Below, in pieces: positions 8,278 to 18,200 of a DNA stretch of 64,000 bases. The notes under the pieces are model-generated. The model saw nothing but the letters and a program-made list of their open reading frames with translations, searched no databases and had not been told where the DNA came from. Source of the stretch: a candidate division KSB3 bacterium (lineage in GTDB: Bacteria; Moduliflexota; Moduliflexia; Moduliflexales; Moduliflexaceae); assembly GCA_002748425.1 (NCBI GenBank), contig PDSJ01000020.1, positions 1 to 64,000 of the forward strand, written 5' to 3'. Each line of letters begins with the position of its first letter. The stretch's first letter is position 1. The position numbers and the translations under genes were made by a program.

Positions 8278-9801
8278 ATGGAGAACATAAAAGAAAATTT
8301 GAAACATCAAATGGTGGGATTCTCTAGACGTGAGTTTCTTAAAACTGCAACTGTTGTTGCAGGGTTTGCAACGGTAGCAGAGACGGGACTAATCATGAGC
8401 ACGATTCAAAGACCAAATATACTTGTGATTATGTCCGATGAACATAATGCTGGGGTCGCCGGCTGCTATGGCAATGATATTATTCAGACCCCTAGCCTAG
8501 ACAGACTCAGTCGGCAAGGTATAACTTTTGAAAATTGTTATTGTAACTCTCCATTGTGTGTCCCATCACGACTTTCCTTCACATCTGGAAAATATATTTC
8601 CCGGGTTGGGGCCTGGAACAATAATTGTTGGTTGCCATCCGATGATTATCCCTCACTTCCACGTATTATGAATGCTGTAGGTTATGAGTCTATTCTCTGT
8701 GGAAAAATGCATTATGATTGGACACGTAACTATGGGTTTAGAGTAATTGGTACTAATCTGCACAACTATACAAAAACAGGGAGAGGGGGACGCAGAAAAG
8801 TCGGAGACTTGAGTCCGAAACCTGGGATATCTGAAAGATTCAATGATTTCCATGTCGGTGAATCATCGCGTATCATTGCACATGATCGTATGGTTAGCAG
8901 AAATGCGATAAATTTCCTTAAAAAACGCAAAGCCACTGAGGAACCCTTTTTCTTATTGGTTGGTTATAAAGCCCCACATTTCCCCCTGATTGTTCCAGAA
9001 AAATATTGGAAACAATATGAGGACCAAGTGCCAATGCCCTATATTCCGAAAAGCCATCTTGAATCCCAACCCCGAAATTATAGACATCTTCGTATTCATT
9101 CTAATATCGAAAATGTTCCAAATGATATTGTCAAAAGAGGACGAGAGCTCTATTATGGCCTTACCCAATGGCTGGATGAAGAGATCGGAAAAGTTTTGAA
9201 TTCTTTAGAAAATAGCGAAGTAGCCTATAATACTGTGGTGATTTATACCGCCGATCATGGTGAAAATCTAGGAGAACATGGCCTATGGTGGAAGAATTGT
9301 ATGTACGAGCATGCCTGCCGAATTCCGTTAATCATTAGTTGGCCGGCACACTGGAACGGAGGACAACGACGCATTGGAGCATGTTCTTTGCTTGATGTTG
9401 TGCAAACTATCGCAGAATTGGGAGGAACAAAAGTGCCGAGCGATTGGAATGGGGATTCCATGATTCCTTGGCTGAATGATGTTAAGCATGGTTGGAAGGA
9501 CCTAGCAGTCAGCGAATATTATGCTGGCAAAGTTGTTTCAGGTTTTGCCATGATCAGGAAAGGTCAGTATAAGTATGTATATCATACTCCTGTTAACTCA
9601 AACTATCCGCCTGAATATGAGTTATACAACCTCAAGAATGATCCTCATGAATTTAACAATCTCAGTTCTCAGAATACCTATAAAGAGCTTCTTACTCAAA
9701 TGCATTTAGCACTTGTTAATGAGATTGGAGAGAAGCCTGATATGACTGAGCGACGCTGCCGCAAGGATTATGCTCGTGGATATGACAGAAAAAATATATA
9801 A
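8278..9801 (+). CDS. Tat-exported type I sulfatase
   Basis: A 507-residue sulfatase of the alkaline phosphatase superfamily. The N-terminus has a twin-arginine signal (SRREFLK at residues 16-22, then a hydrophobic stretch), so it should be exported folded. The formylglycine signature is LCVPSRLSFTSG: Cys94 in C-x-P-S-R is the residue converted to formylglycine by a maturase that is not seen here. Metal-binding segments include NILVIMSDEHN (Asp54) and VVIYTADHGENLGEHG near residue 325. It hydrolyses sulfate esters; the closest-looking relatives act on sugar or choline sulfates, and the exact substrate is unknown. It is embedded among sulfotransferases, and its 3' end overlaps the next gene by 32 bp, suggesting translation coupling. 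A role in trimming or recycling the sulfated glycan is an inference. Confidence 0.85.
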   Translation: MENIKENLKHQMVGFSRREFLKTATVVAGFATVAETGLIMSTIQRPNILVIMSDEHNAGVAGCYGNDIIQTPSLDRLSRQGITFENCYCNSPLCVPSRLSFTSGKYISRVGAWNNNCWLPSDDYPSLPRIMNAVGYESILCGKMHYDWTRNYGFRVIGTNLHNYTKTGRGGRRKVGDLSPKPGISERFNDFHVGESSRIIAHDRMVSRNAINFLKKRKATEEPFFLLVGYKAPHFPLIVPEKYWKQYEDQVPMPYIPKSHLESQPRNYRHLRIHSNIENVPNDIVKRGRELYYGLTQWLDEEIGKVLNSLENSEVAYNTVVIYTADHGENLGEHGLWWKNCMYEHACRIPLIISWPAHWNGGQRRIGACSLLDVVQTIAELGGTKVPSDWNGDSMIPWLNDVKHGWKDLAVSEYYAGKVVSGFAMIRKGQYKYVYHTPVNSNYPPEYELYNLKNDPHEFNNLSSQNTYKELLTQMHLALVNEIGEKPDMTERRCRKDYARGYDRKNI

Positions 9802-11764
9802 GACAACCCCCAATAACGTTTACACAAAAAACATGAAATTCAGAATTCTCGCTCATACGGATCAAAAGAGTATTGATGCCATGTATAATGACTATAGTCC
9901 GGTCTTTGTCTTAACGACCGGCCGTTCAGGCTCAAAGTTTCTCGCGTCCCTGCTCAACCTGTCCCCTGATATTAGGGCATACCATGAGCCAAAGCCGGCT
10001 TTGCAGTATTTCTCAAACTTTGCCTATCAGCATCAAGATGATAAACGTCTGCTGACAACAATGATTGATGCGGCGCGGATGGAACTCGTATTAGAGGCGT
10101 ACATTCATGGAAAGATCTTTGTTGAGTCAAATCAATGTTCGACATTTTTTGCGCCGGTCATCAAAGACCTGTTTCGACGATCCAAATTCGTTCATCTTGT
10201 CCGGCACCCTGGCGATTTTGTGAGGAGTGCTGCCAGGAAAGGATTTCATCAAAACGATTCTATTTGGGAAGCTGGAAGAGTCCGTATGAAAGATACAGAT
10301 ACCTGGGATCGCCTGGGGCAGTTGGAGCGGCTCTCCTGGTTATGGAAGACAAGTCATCAGTTTATTGAAGATTTTAAAACGCAGATCAAAGCAGATCGGA
10401 TCATGACATGCAGAATAGAGGATATCTTGCATGAGACTACTGTTGTGCAGACCCTGCTCGATTTCATTGGGGCGGACACAATCCCAGCAGAGACGATACA
10501 AGAAGTCCAGCAGATCAAAATTAATGAACTCAGAATAGGGCCTGATGAACCGCCTAATATGAAGAAGGTCGCGCATTTTCCCACTTATCCGGTATGGGAC
10601 CAGCAGATGAAAGAGTTACTCAGACATTATTCAGGACAGTTAGCTGAGATTTATGGATATGATTTAGGAGGAGAATGCGATCGCACAGTTCAGCAGCGCA
10701 GGCCTGGGCAGGGCCATACACCGCTCTTATCGATTATTATCCCAAACTATAATAATGCTGAATATCTCCGAGAATGCCTTGACAGCGTCTTGGCTCAGAC
10801 CTATGAAAATATTGAAATACTTGTCTGTGATGATTGTTCGACTGATGCTTCACGAGCCATTATTCAGCAGTATGAGCAAGACTATCCTCATAAGCTGCGT
10901 GCGTTGTATCTTAAAGCCAATAGAGGAGTGGCATCTGCGCGCAACCATGCTCTGCAGCATGCAAGGGGTGAATATGTCAGCACATTAGATAGTGATGACT
11001 ATTATCAGGATCATCGAAAACTTGAAAAAGAGATGGATCTGATCGCCTATCACAAGAGAGAGTTTGATAAAGAGATTATAGCGTTTTCCGATATTGTGTT
11101 AGTAAATGATGATAAGAGCATATCGTGTTATCAAGCTCTTGCTCAAGGCATTGAAGAGGGTCCAGTTTTTGAGAAGCTCTTAACTCGTTCCTGCATGGTC
11201 CCAAGAGATTTTATAGCTCTCCGTTCGGCATATCTTGCTTGTGGTGGATACAATCCTGCATTCACAACGCATGAAGACTGGGACCTAAAAATACAACTGG
11301 CGCTAAGACACGAATTCTATTTTACCGGAATTGCTGGTACAGCATATCGTCGTCATGGAAAAGGCCTGTCTTCAGGTCCCTTTCGAAAAAAAACAAAAAA
11401 TTTATGGCGTGTCTTTCACGCTAACATTGAGTTTGGGACGGATTGTGATCAGAAACGCAGATTAGAAGATGCTTTTTCCCATTTTATGGTACAACGAGAC
11501 AAAGAGTATCATGAGTATCTGAAATATCAAGTCTGCCAGATCTCAGCAGAACGCGGGAAATGGCAAGGCAGAGCATTTTATATCAAGGCATTACTCTATG
11601 ATTTCGGTGTGTACGGAGCGATCCTCATACTGTCCCTTCTTGTTCAGAAGCTTTGGAGGAAGATCAGATACGCCCTCACACAGGTCCGCCACCGTTTAGA
11701 ACTGCGTTCATTGCTTGTCGAAAAGAAGATCAAGCTCATCGTTTTTGCTCAGAAAATCTTATGA
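9770..11764 (+). CDS. Fusion: sulfotransferase plus family 2 glycosyltransferase
   Basis: A 664-residue protein starting inside the end of the sulfatase gene (ATG 9770; ATG 9782 is a possible alternative). The N-terminal half is a sulfotransferase: 5'-phosphosulfate loop VFVLTTGRSGSKFLASLLN (about residues 45-63) and 3'-phosphate segment FVHLVRHPGDFVRSAARKG. From about residue 317 a GT-A family 2 domain begins (LLSIIIPNYNNAEYLRECL), with EILVCDDCSTDAS and the DxD-type LDSDDYY motif. Near the C-terminus a hydrophobic segment (GAILILSLLVQKLW) flanked by basic residues could anchor it to the inner membrane. The order sulfotransferase-then-glycosyltransferase is the reverse of the 6431-8008 fusion. 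The stop overlaps the next start (ATGA), so the two are probably translated together. Confidence 0.85.
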   Translation: MLVDMTEKIYKTTPNNVYTKNMKFRILAHTDQKSIDAMYNDYSPVFVLTTGRSGSKFLASLLNLSPDIRAYHEPKPALQYFSNFAYQHQDDKRLLTTMIDAARMELVLEAYIHGKIFVESNQCSTFFAPVIKDLFRRSKFVHLVRHPGDFVRSAARKGFHQNDSIWEAGRVRMKDTDTWDRLGQLERLSWLWKTSHQFIEDFKTQIKADRIMTCRIEDILHETTVVQTLLDFIGADTIPAETIQEVQQIKINELRIGPDEPPNMKKVAHFPTYPVWDQQMKELLRHYSGQLAEIYGYDLGGECDRTVQQRRPGQGHTPLLSIIIPNYNNAEYLRECLDSVLAQTYENIEILVCDDCSTDASRAIIQQYEQDYPHKLRALYLKANRGVASARNHALQHARGEYVSTLDSDDYYQDHRKLEKEMDLIAYHKREFDKEIIAFSDIVLVNDDKSISCYQALAQGIEEGPVFEKLLTRSCMVPRDFIALRSAYLACGGYNPAFTTHEDWDLKIQLALRHEFYFTGIAGTAYRRHGKGLSSGPFRKKTKNLWRVFHANIEFGTDCDQKRRLEDAFSHFMVQRDKEYHEYLKYQVCQISAERGKWQGRAFYIKALLYDFGVYGAILILSLLVQKLWRKIRYALTQVRHRLELRSLLVEKKIKLIVFAQKIL

Positions 11765-14004
11765 GACCACCTTGCATCTTTATCACAGCGAGATTTCGGA
11801 GCGGCTCTACGATGTTGTGGAACATTTTTCGGCAGATTCCGGATGTTGTTGCTTACTATGAGCCTCTGCACGAGAAATTGCCTCAGTGGATGGCCTCCAG
11901 GGTCCCGCCGCAAGCCAGTCATCCCCATATTGACTGCTATTTTCAGGATTATCCTCCGGTCGAAGATCTCAAACAGCATCATCTGGCGGAATTTGGACTG
12001 TGTCGATTATACCTGGAGTCAGATGAATCATATCCGCCATTAAAAAACTATATCCAATATTTAATTGATTGTCGTCCGGTGGGCCGTCTGCCAGTGCTGC
12101 AATTCAATCGGGTCGATTTCAGATTAGCCTGGTTGAAAGCACATTTCCCTGAAACTCCCATTATTCATCTCTATCGCTCCCCTCGCGATCAATGGTATTC
12201 CTCGATTGCAGACTCGCCTGAAGCTCTTGATGAGAATCCTGATGCAGACCCATATCTTATCACTAGCTGGGCCAGAGATCTCTGCAGGCAATTCCCGTTT
12301 CTGGCTCGTCCATATATACGACATGCCTATCAACGTTTCTACTTCTTATGGAAACTGAGCTTTCTTGTTGGCAGCCGATTGGCTGATCTTTCAGTCGCTT
12401 ATGAAGCAATCCTGCAACAGGCAGATTTCATAATTCCCCAACTGCTTCGCATAGGTCATTTAGAAGTGCAGAAAAATCTTGAAACGTGTAAATCGGTGAT
12501 TCTCAAAAGACCGTTTGAGCGTTGGAAGCACTATCGAAGCGAGGAATGGTTCACAGGATTAGAACAGGAATGTAACGAAATTCTTAAGAAGACCGGTCTG
12601 GAAGAGGACCTTGGCAAGAAGCCTCTTGCCCGTATTATTGCCGAAAACAGGGACTATCAGATATTCAGCGCAGATCCTGCTGTGTACACATGGGCGATCC
12701 AAAGCAGTCAGTCAGCCGGCATCCAGCATCAAATTATCTCTGAAGAGAAAGAGCAGATCATCCAGGGGCATGAGCAACTTATCCAGGCAAAAGAGCAGGT
12801 CATCCAGGGGCATGAGCAGCTTATCCAGGCAAAAGAGCAGGTCATCCAGGGGCATGAGCAGCTTATCCAGGCAAAAGAGCAGATCATCCAGGGGCATGAG
12901 CAGCTTATCCAGGCAAAAGAGCAGATCATCCAGGGGCATGAGCAACTTATCCAGGCAAAAGAGCAGATCATCCAGGGGCATGAGCAACTTATCCAGGCAA
13001 AAGAGCAGATCATCCAGGGACAAGAGCATGCCATTCAGGACATGCAGCGGCATCCCGTAAGACTGCTTGCCAGGCGTTATCTTCCTTCAGGACTCAAAGA
13101 GTTTATCCGCCAAAAGCGTCAAGTCTTCCAGCCCAGGCTGGGACAATTAGAACAGTATGCGCCAAGAAGCTTTGACAGCAGTCAATGTGATTCTGCGCCG
13201 CAATCCTCAACGCAGGGCGCAGGCCTGACGATTGCCCTGGTGACTCCTTCGTTTAATCAGGCCGGCTTTATTGAGGCCACGATCAAAAGCGTCCTTGACC
13301 AGCAGTATCCTGAGCTTGACTATATTATACAAGACGGCGGGTCCAGCGACACGACTCCAGAGATTTTAATGCAGTATCGCAGCCAGCTGAGCCATGTCGA
13401 ATCTTGCCGTGACAGAGGGCAGGCCAACGCGATCAATCAGGGCTTTCGTCATAGCAGCGCCGAACTGATGGCCTGGCTGAATTCCGATGATCTGCTCTTA
13501 CCTGGGGCCTTGGCCTATGTTGCGCGCTTTTTTCAGGATCATCCTGATGTTGATGTGGTCTACGGGCATCGAGTTCTCATTAATGAAGACGGGCAGGAGG
13601 TGGGACGCTGGGTTTTGCCGCCCCATGATAATGCAATGCTGCTCTGGGCGGATTATGTTCCGCAGGAAACCCTGTTCTGGCGCAGGTCGATCTGGGAACA
13701 ATCCGGAGGCTGTCTTGATGAATCATTTCATTTTGCGCTGGACTGGGATTTGTTGCTGCGCTTTTCTGAGGCCGGAGCGAAATTCGTCAGATTACCACGC
13801 TTTCTGGGGGCATTCAGAGTGCATGCGCAGCAAAAAACATCGCAAGAATTGCAGGGGCAGGGTGCCCGCGAGTGTACCCGTCTGCGCCGCCGAATTCATG
13901 GACGGGATATTTCAGATCAGGAAGCCCTGTACCAGCTTCGCGCTTATTTCCGCAAACATCTCATGTATGACTGGCTGTACCGTCTTGGTATACTCCAATT
14001 TTAA
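11761..14004 (+). CDS. Fusion: sulfotransferase, coiled-coil repeat linker, family 2 glycosyltransferase
   Basis: The start at 11761 overlaps the previous stop as ATGA; an upstream in-frame extension to 11653 exists but would overlap the previous gene by over 100 bp and lacks domain support. The protein has 747 residues. Residues 2 to about 290 are a sulfotransferase (CIFITARFRSGSTMLWNIF; IIHLYRSPRDQWYSSIAD). Residues 331-428 hold seven units of a 14-residue heptad repeat (EQIIQGHEQLIQAK) expected to form a long coiled coil. From residue 489 a GT2 domain follows (LTIALVTPSFNQAGFIEA, IIQDGGSSDTTPEIL, AWLNSDDLL). The repeat linker may make the enzyme oligomeric or act as a spacer between active sites. 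Its GT2 domain closely resembles the next gene's product, which points to duplication. Confidence 0.85.
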   Translation: MRPPCIFITARFRSGSTMLWNIFRQIPDVVAYYEPLHEKLPQWMASRVPPQASHPHIDCYFQDYPPVEDLKQHHLAEFGLCRLYLESDESYPPLKNYIQYLIDCRPVGRLPVLQFNRVDFRLAWLKAHFPETPIIHLYRSPRDQWYSSIADSPEALDENPDADPYLITSWARDLCRQFPFLARPYIRHAYQRFYFLWKLSFLVGSRLADLSVAYEAILQQADFIIPQLLRIGHLEVQKNLETCKSVILKRPFERWKHYRSEEWFTGLEQECNEILKKTGLEEDLGKKPLARIIAENRDYQIFSADPAVYTWAIQSSQSAGIQHQIISEEKEQIIQGHEQLIQAKEQVIQGHEQLIQAKEQVIQGHEQLIQAKEQIIQGHEQLIQAKEQIIQGHEQLIQAKEQIIQGHEQLIQAKEQIIQGQEHAIQDMQRHPVRLLARRYLPSGLKEFIRQKRQVFQPRLGQLEQYAPRSFDSSQCDSAPQSSTQGAGLTIALVTPSFNQAGFIEATIKSVLDQQYPELDYIIQDGGSSDTTPEILMQYRSQLSHVESCRDRGQANAINQGFRHSSAELMAWLNSDDLLLPGALAYVARFFQDHPDVDVVYGHRVLINEDGQEVGRWVLPPHDNAMLLWADYVPQETLFWRRSIWEQSGGCLDESFHFALDWDLLLRFSEAGAKFVRLPRFLGAFRVHAQQKTSQELQGQGARECTRLRRRIHGRDISDQEALYQLRAYFRKHLMYDWLYRLGILQF
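12751..13044 (+). repeat. In-frame 42-bp tandem repeat, seven units
   Basis: Units begin at 12751, 12793, 12835, 12877, 12919, 12961 and 13003, each 42 bp, nearly identical (changes such as GATCATC/GGTCATC and AACTT/AGCTT); the last unit diverges. Each encodes two heptads, EQIIQGH and EQLIQAK. The period is a multiple of three, so changes in copy number would keep the frame and alter only the length of the coiled-coil linker. Confidence 0.95.
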
Positions 14005-14129
14005 TCTTGCCTGCCTGACACAATTCTTCAATTTTGGACTATACTGATCTGCCCTCACTTTGGTCTTGTATTCTGAAAACTGATACAGCTTTTGCAGCAT
14101 TCATTTTTCATTCAGGAAGGAGGCGGTGT

Positions 14130-15254
14130 ATGCGTCCTGAAGGTCCGCGAAAGAACAGTCTGTGGAATAGTCTGATATTTTGCCTCAATTGGCGCTGTTT
14201 ACGGCCGTTGATGAAAAAAATTCTCCCCCTCTCAGCACATTCTTACGTCCAGAAGACGCGCGCAAAATTTCAGCCAACGCTGGTCCAGTATCCTCCTCGC
14301 CCATTGTTGCAGGAACGCAAGCTCAGTTCGACAAGATTGTCCGGCAAGGCGGATCTTCCGCTTGTCTCGATCGTGACGCCGTCTTTGAATCAGGGGGCTT
14401 ATCTGAGACGCACGATCCAGAGCGTTCTTACGCAGAATTATCCGAATCTGGAATATCTGATTATCGATGGGAACTCGCATGACCAGACTACGCAGATCCT
14501 TTCAGAGTATGAAGGCCGTGTGGCTCACATTGAGTCAAGACAGGATGCCGGACAGGCTCATGCGATTAATAAAGGCTTTCAGCGTTCAACAGGTGAGATC
14601 ATGGGCTGGGTGAACGCAGACGATCTGTTGCTTAGTGATGCGATTCCCGCTGTGGTGAATTTTTTTCTTGAGCATCCTGAGCTTGATGTGGTTTACGGTT
14701 TTCGGATAACGATCGATGAACAGGATCGCGAAATCGGCCGCTGGATTCTTCCGTCGCAGGCAGAAGAACTGTTGCCCTGGGCCAATTACCTGCCTCAGGA
14801 AAGCCTGTTCTGGCGGCGTCGGATTTGGGAGAAGGTGGGTGGGAGCCTGGATGAATCGTATCATTTTGCGCTCGACTGGGACCTGTGGTTGCGCTTTTAC
14901 AGCGCTGGGGCCCGTTTTGCGAGCTTGCCGGAATTTATCGGGGCTTTTCGTTGCCACAGGGATCAAAAAAGCACTGTGCAGGCCGAACTTGGACGGCAGG
15001 AAGCAGCGCGGCTGCATCGAAGGTATCATGGTTATGAGATGCCGTGGCTGGAAGTCCGGCATGCGGTCGGGCACTATTTACGGCGCTGTTCGTACCTGTA
15101 TCTTCTGTATTATATGGGAGTATATGGGCTGGTATCACGTTTGACTTGTCCTGGCCTCTCGGACATGCACTTCAGGACGAGGCTGTCTCCGTTTTACCAG
15201 CCCAATCTCCGTCTTAGCTACAGGGCGGCTCAGCTAAGGGCAGAAGGAGAATAA
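14130..15254 (+). CDS. Family 2 glycosyltransferase
   Basis: A 374-residue GT-A enzyme. The start at 14130 is chosen because an AGGAGG ribosome-binding site lies 5-6 bases upstream; the frame is open to 14034 without such support. The GT2 domain begins at LVSIVTPSLNQGAYLRRTI, with EYLIIDGNSHDQTTQIL, a DxD-type motif (MGWVNADDLLL), and LPQESLFWRRRIWEKVGG followed by HFALDWDLWLRF. Long stretches match the GT2 half of the preceding fusion protein, so the two arose by duplication and may add the same kind of sugar. No membrane helix is obvious. Its 3' end overlaps the convergent sensor kinase gene by 41 bp. Confidence 0.85.
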   Translation: MRPEGPRKNSLWNSLIFCLNWRCLRPLMKKILPLSAHSYVQKTRAKFQPTLVQYPPRPLLQERKLSSTRLSGKADLPLVSIVTPSLNQGAYLRRTIQSVLTQNYPNLEYLIIDGNSHDQTTQILSEYEGRVAHIESRQDAGQAHAINKGFQRSTGEIMGWVNADDLLLSDAIPAVVNFFLEHPELDVVYGFRITIDEQDREIGRWILPSQAEELLPWANYLPQESLFWRRRIWEKVGGSLDESYHFALDWDLWLRFYSAGARFASLPEFIGAFRCHRDQKSTVQAELGRQEAARLHRRYHGYEMPWLEVRHAVGHYLRRCSYLYLLYYMGVYGLVSRLTCPGLSDMHFRTRLSPFYQPNLRLSYRAAQLRAEGE

Positions 15255-18200
15255 ATTTCGTTCCAGCACCGACTGTCGACTCCACGCGCATGCTGCCGCC
15301 ATGATGTTCCTTAATAATAAAATATGACACTGCCAGCCCTAAACCAGTTCCGACTCCGACATCTTTTGTGGTAAAGAAGGGTTCGAACACTCGTTTACGG
15401 ACATGCTCCGGCATGCCGGGGCCGTTGTCTTCGATTTCGATGCGTGCTGATTTCTCTTCCTGAACTGCGCGTAAGCTTATGGTGGGTGCTGCAGCGGGCG
15501 CGTGTGCTTCTGCCAGTGCCTGGGCCGCATTTGTCAGAAGATTTAAAATAACTTGTTGAATTTGATTTGGATTACAAGGGATCCGGGGAAGAGTCGGATC
15601 ATAATTTCGCAGAATCTCGATTTGTCGAAAGTCATAATTTTTGACAGGATCGTAGAGATGAGCCGCAAGCGTGATCGAGCCGTCGAGCAGTTCCCGAACA
15701 TCGTACAAGGTCGACTGCAACCCGCCTTTACGGCTGAAGCTCAACATGTCCGCCACGATCTGCGCGGCACGTTCGCCGGAGTTCCTGATCATCTCCAGCA
15801 TTTTGAAAATATCGCGCTGCTCCATATAGCGCCTCAGCGAATCAAGGCTGATTCCTGCTGTCTGCGCGGTCCGAAGATTGGCCGGAATCGGCTTTGTCAG
15901 CCGATTCAGCACGACCTGTGTATTATGCAGAATCGCGGCGAGCGGATTATTGAGTTCATGCGCCATCCCGGCAGCAAGGCCGCCGACCGAGGCCATTTTC
16001 TCCGACTGAATCATCATTTCCTCGATCCTGACACGTTCAGTCACGTCGTCCACACGCACAACAGCACCTCCGGCACTGTTGGATGTCAGAGGATAGACCA
16101 TCATGTTGACATAACGCGTTTCGTCGTGAAGTAAAAAGTGGATTTTCTCGGTTTTTTGCGGTTCCCGCAACTGGATAGCAGACTGAACCTGTTCCAGAGA
16201 ATCTTTCAGTTGGGGGATCAGTTCCTCCAGGAGGCATCCCTGGGCCTCGTCTGAATGTACGCCAGTCATTTTTTCAGCTTCAAAGTTCCAGTGCGTCACC
16301 CGTCGATGCCGGTCGATCCCCACGAGCACGGAAGGCATTGAGTCAATCATACTTTTCATAAAATTTCGCAGGCGGGTCATGTCTTCTTCGGTCTGTTTAT
16401 TTTCCAGCGCAATAGCTATGCTGGTACCGATCTCTTCAAAAAATTTTATCAACTCAGGGCTGAAGCGATCTTCTTGACGATCATTGAACTGCAGCAATCC
16501 GATAGTCCGCTTCGTTGAGCGAAGAGGGATCAGGGCAACGGATTGATAATTCTTATCATTGCAGCGATTTCCGCGTTGTCCCTGCCGGACGCAGGATGTC
16601 ATCACGGGTGCGGCATGATGTGTCCAAAAGCTTCCGCCTTCCGTAAAACCTGGCAGAGTCGGATCGCTTCGACCAAGGAGAATATTTTCGCACATACAGT
16701 TTGGCTGAGGATGCTTTTGTGAATCACGGAGGCGTTCTCCCGGCGGATCAGCGGCGCAAAGGCATTTCTCAGCCATGATAAACTTTTCGGGAGAGCCGTA
16801 ACTTTCATAATATGGAAAATTCTGTCCGTCCCGCAGGCGAAGACCAACAGCATCAATGCCAGTGAAACGTCGCAGCAAATGAAGAATTCCACGAATCGTA
16901 TCAACTCTCTCGCCCGATCTGTTCAAGAGTTCCAATATCTCTGTTGCTAATTGTTGGCGCTCTTCTAAACGTTTTTGCCGGGCAATATCCCGAGAGATCC
17001 CAAAAGTCCCTACGATCGCGCCTTGTTCGTTGTGGAGAGGCATCTTCGTGCTTGACACCCATGCAAAGCGCCCGTCGGCCCAGGTTTCTTTCTCCTCTTT
17101 TGCTACGATGGGCAGTCCGCTCCGAATAATCTCTTTCTCGTCCTGAAAGGCTTCGAGGGCATGTTCTTCGCTGTAAAAATCAAAATCCGTTTTTCCAACG
17201 GCACGCTCTGGATCGTCAACGCCGATTCGCGCGGCCAAGGCATTGTTCAATCGGATAAAACGGCTCTCCAGATCCTTGAAATAAATACAGTCCTGGCTGC
17301 CGTCCATAAGTGTATTCAAGAGTTTACGCTCCTGCGCGAGCTTGTCTTCTATGCGCTGCCGTTCAGTCAGATTGATAATAGAAACAAGTACGCGGCTCAA
17401 GGTCTGCTGATATTCCGGCGCAATGGAATACTTCAGCCTGATGTAAATCGTGTCACCGGTCAAGGTACGGTGCCTCGCCTCGATCTCAAAGGTATTTTGC
17501 CTGTCAAAGAGTGCAACAAGGATATTCAGAAAGAGATGGTACGATGCCTCGCCGAACACAGTATCGAGGCTGGTCAGCAGGCGCTCTTTTCTGCCAGCCT
17601 TGTATAAGGCTACAGCAGCTTTATTGACATCAACGACCTGCACCATCTCCGCGCATTTTTGCAATTCGCCGGCAGCGGTCTCAAGATACTCTTTATAGTC
17701 CCCAATCTCTTTTTCCCGTAAGTCGTCAAAATGCAATTTCAGGCGTGAAAGATCCACCTCCCACAAAGAGATTGGGGAATCTTCGAACAGGGCGCGGAAG
17801 CGGGTTTCACTTTTCCGTAAGGCGTCCTCAATACTTTTGAGCTTGCTGATATCCGTAAAGACCCCCAGCGCTCCCTTGTAGCTGCCGTGTACATCAAACA
17901 GAGGGCTACCTGCCAGAATGACCGGAATGTGCGTCCCGTCTTTTCGGATTAACACGATTTCATAATCGGCAGCTTCCCCGAGGCGATGCTTTTTCAACTG
18001 CTCCAGGTGCATATCCCGACTTTGAGGGGCAATCACTTCTGCGGAATGCCGTCCAGACAACTCATAACAGCTTCGCCCAATCAGTTCGCAAAATTTTTGA
18101 TTCACATAGCTGAATATGCCGTTTTCATCGACCGTAGCCAAACCTTCATTCATCGTTTCTACGAGTAGTCTGTAGCGATCTTCACTGTCTTGCAGAGCGT

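Noticed and set aside
11653..11760. Upstream extension of the repeat-containing fusion gene
   Set aside because: It overlaps the previous gene by over 100 bp and lacks domain content; the ATGA overlap at 11761 is the natural start.
12751..13044. Repeat array considered as CRISPR
   Set aside because: Units are contiguous without unique spacers, lie in frame inside a gene, and encode heptads.
12712..13053. Two long minus-strand frames rich in Leu/Asp/Cys opposite the 42-bp repeat
   Set aside because: They are by-products of the tandem repeat in the plus-strand fusion gene, and have no ribosome-binding site or domain.
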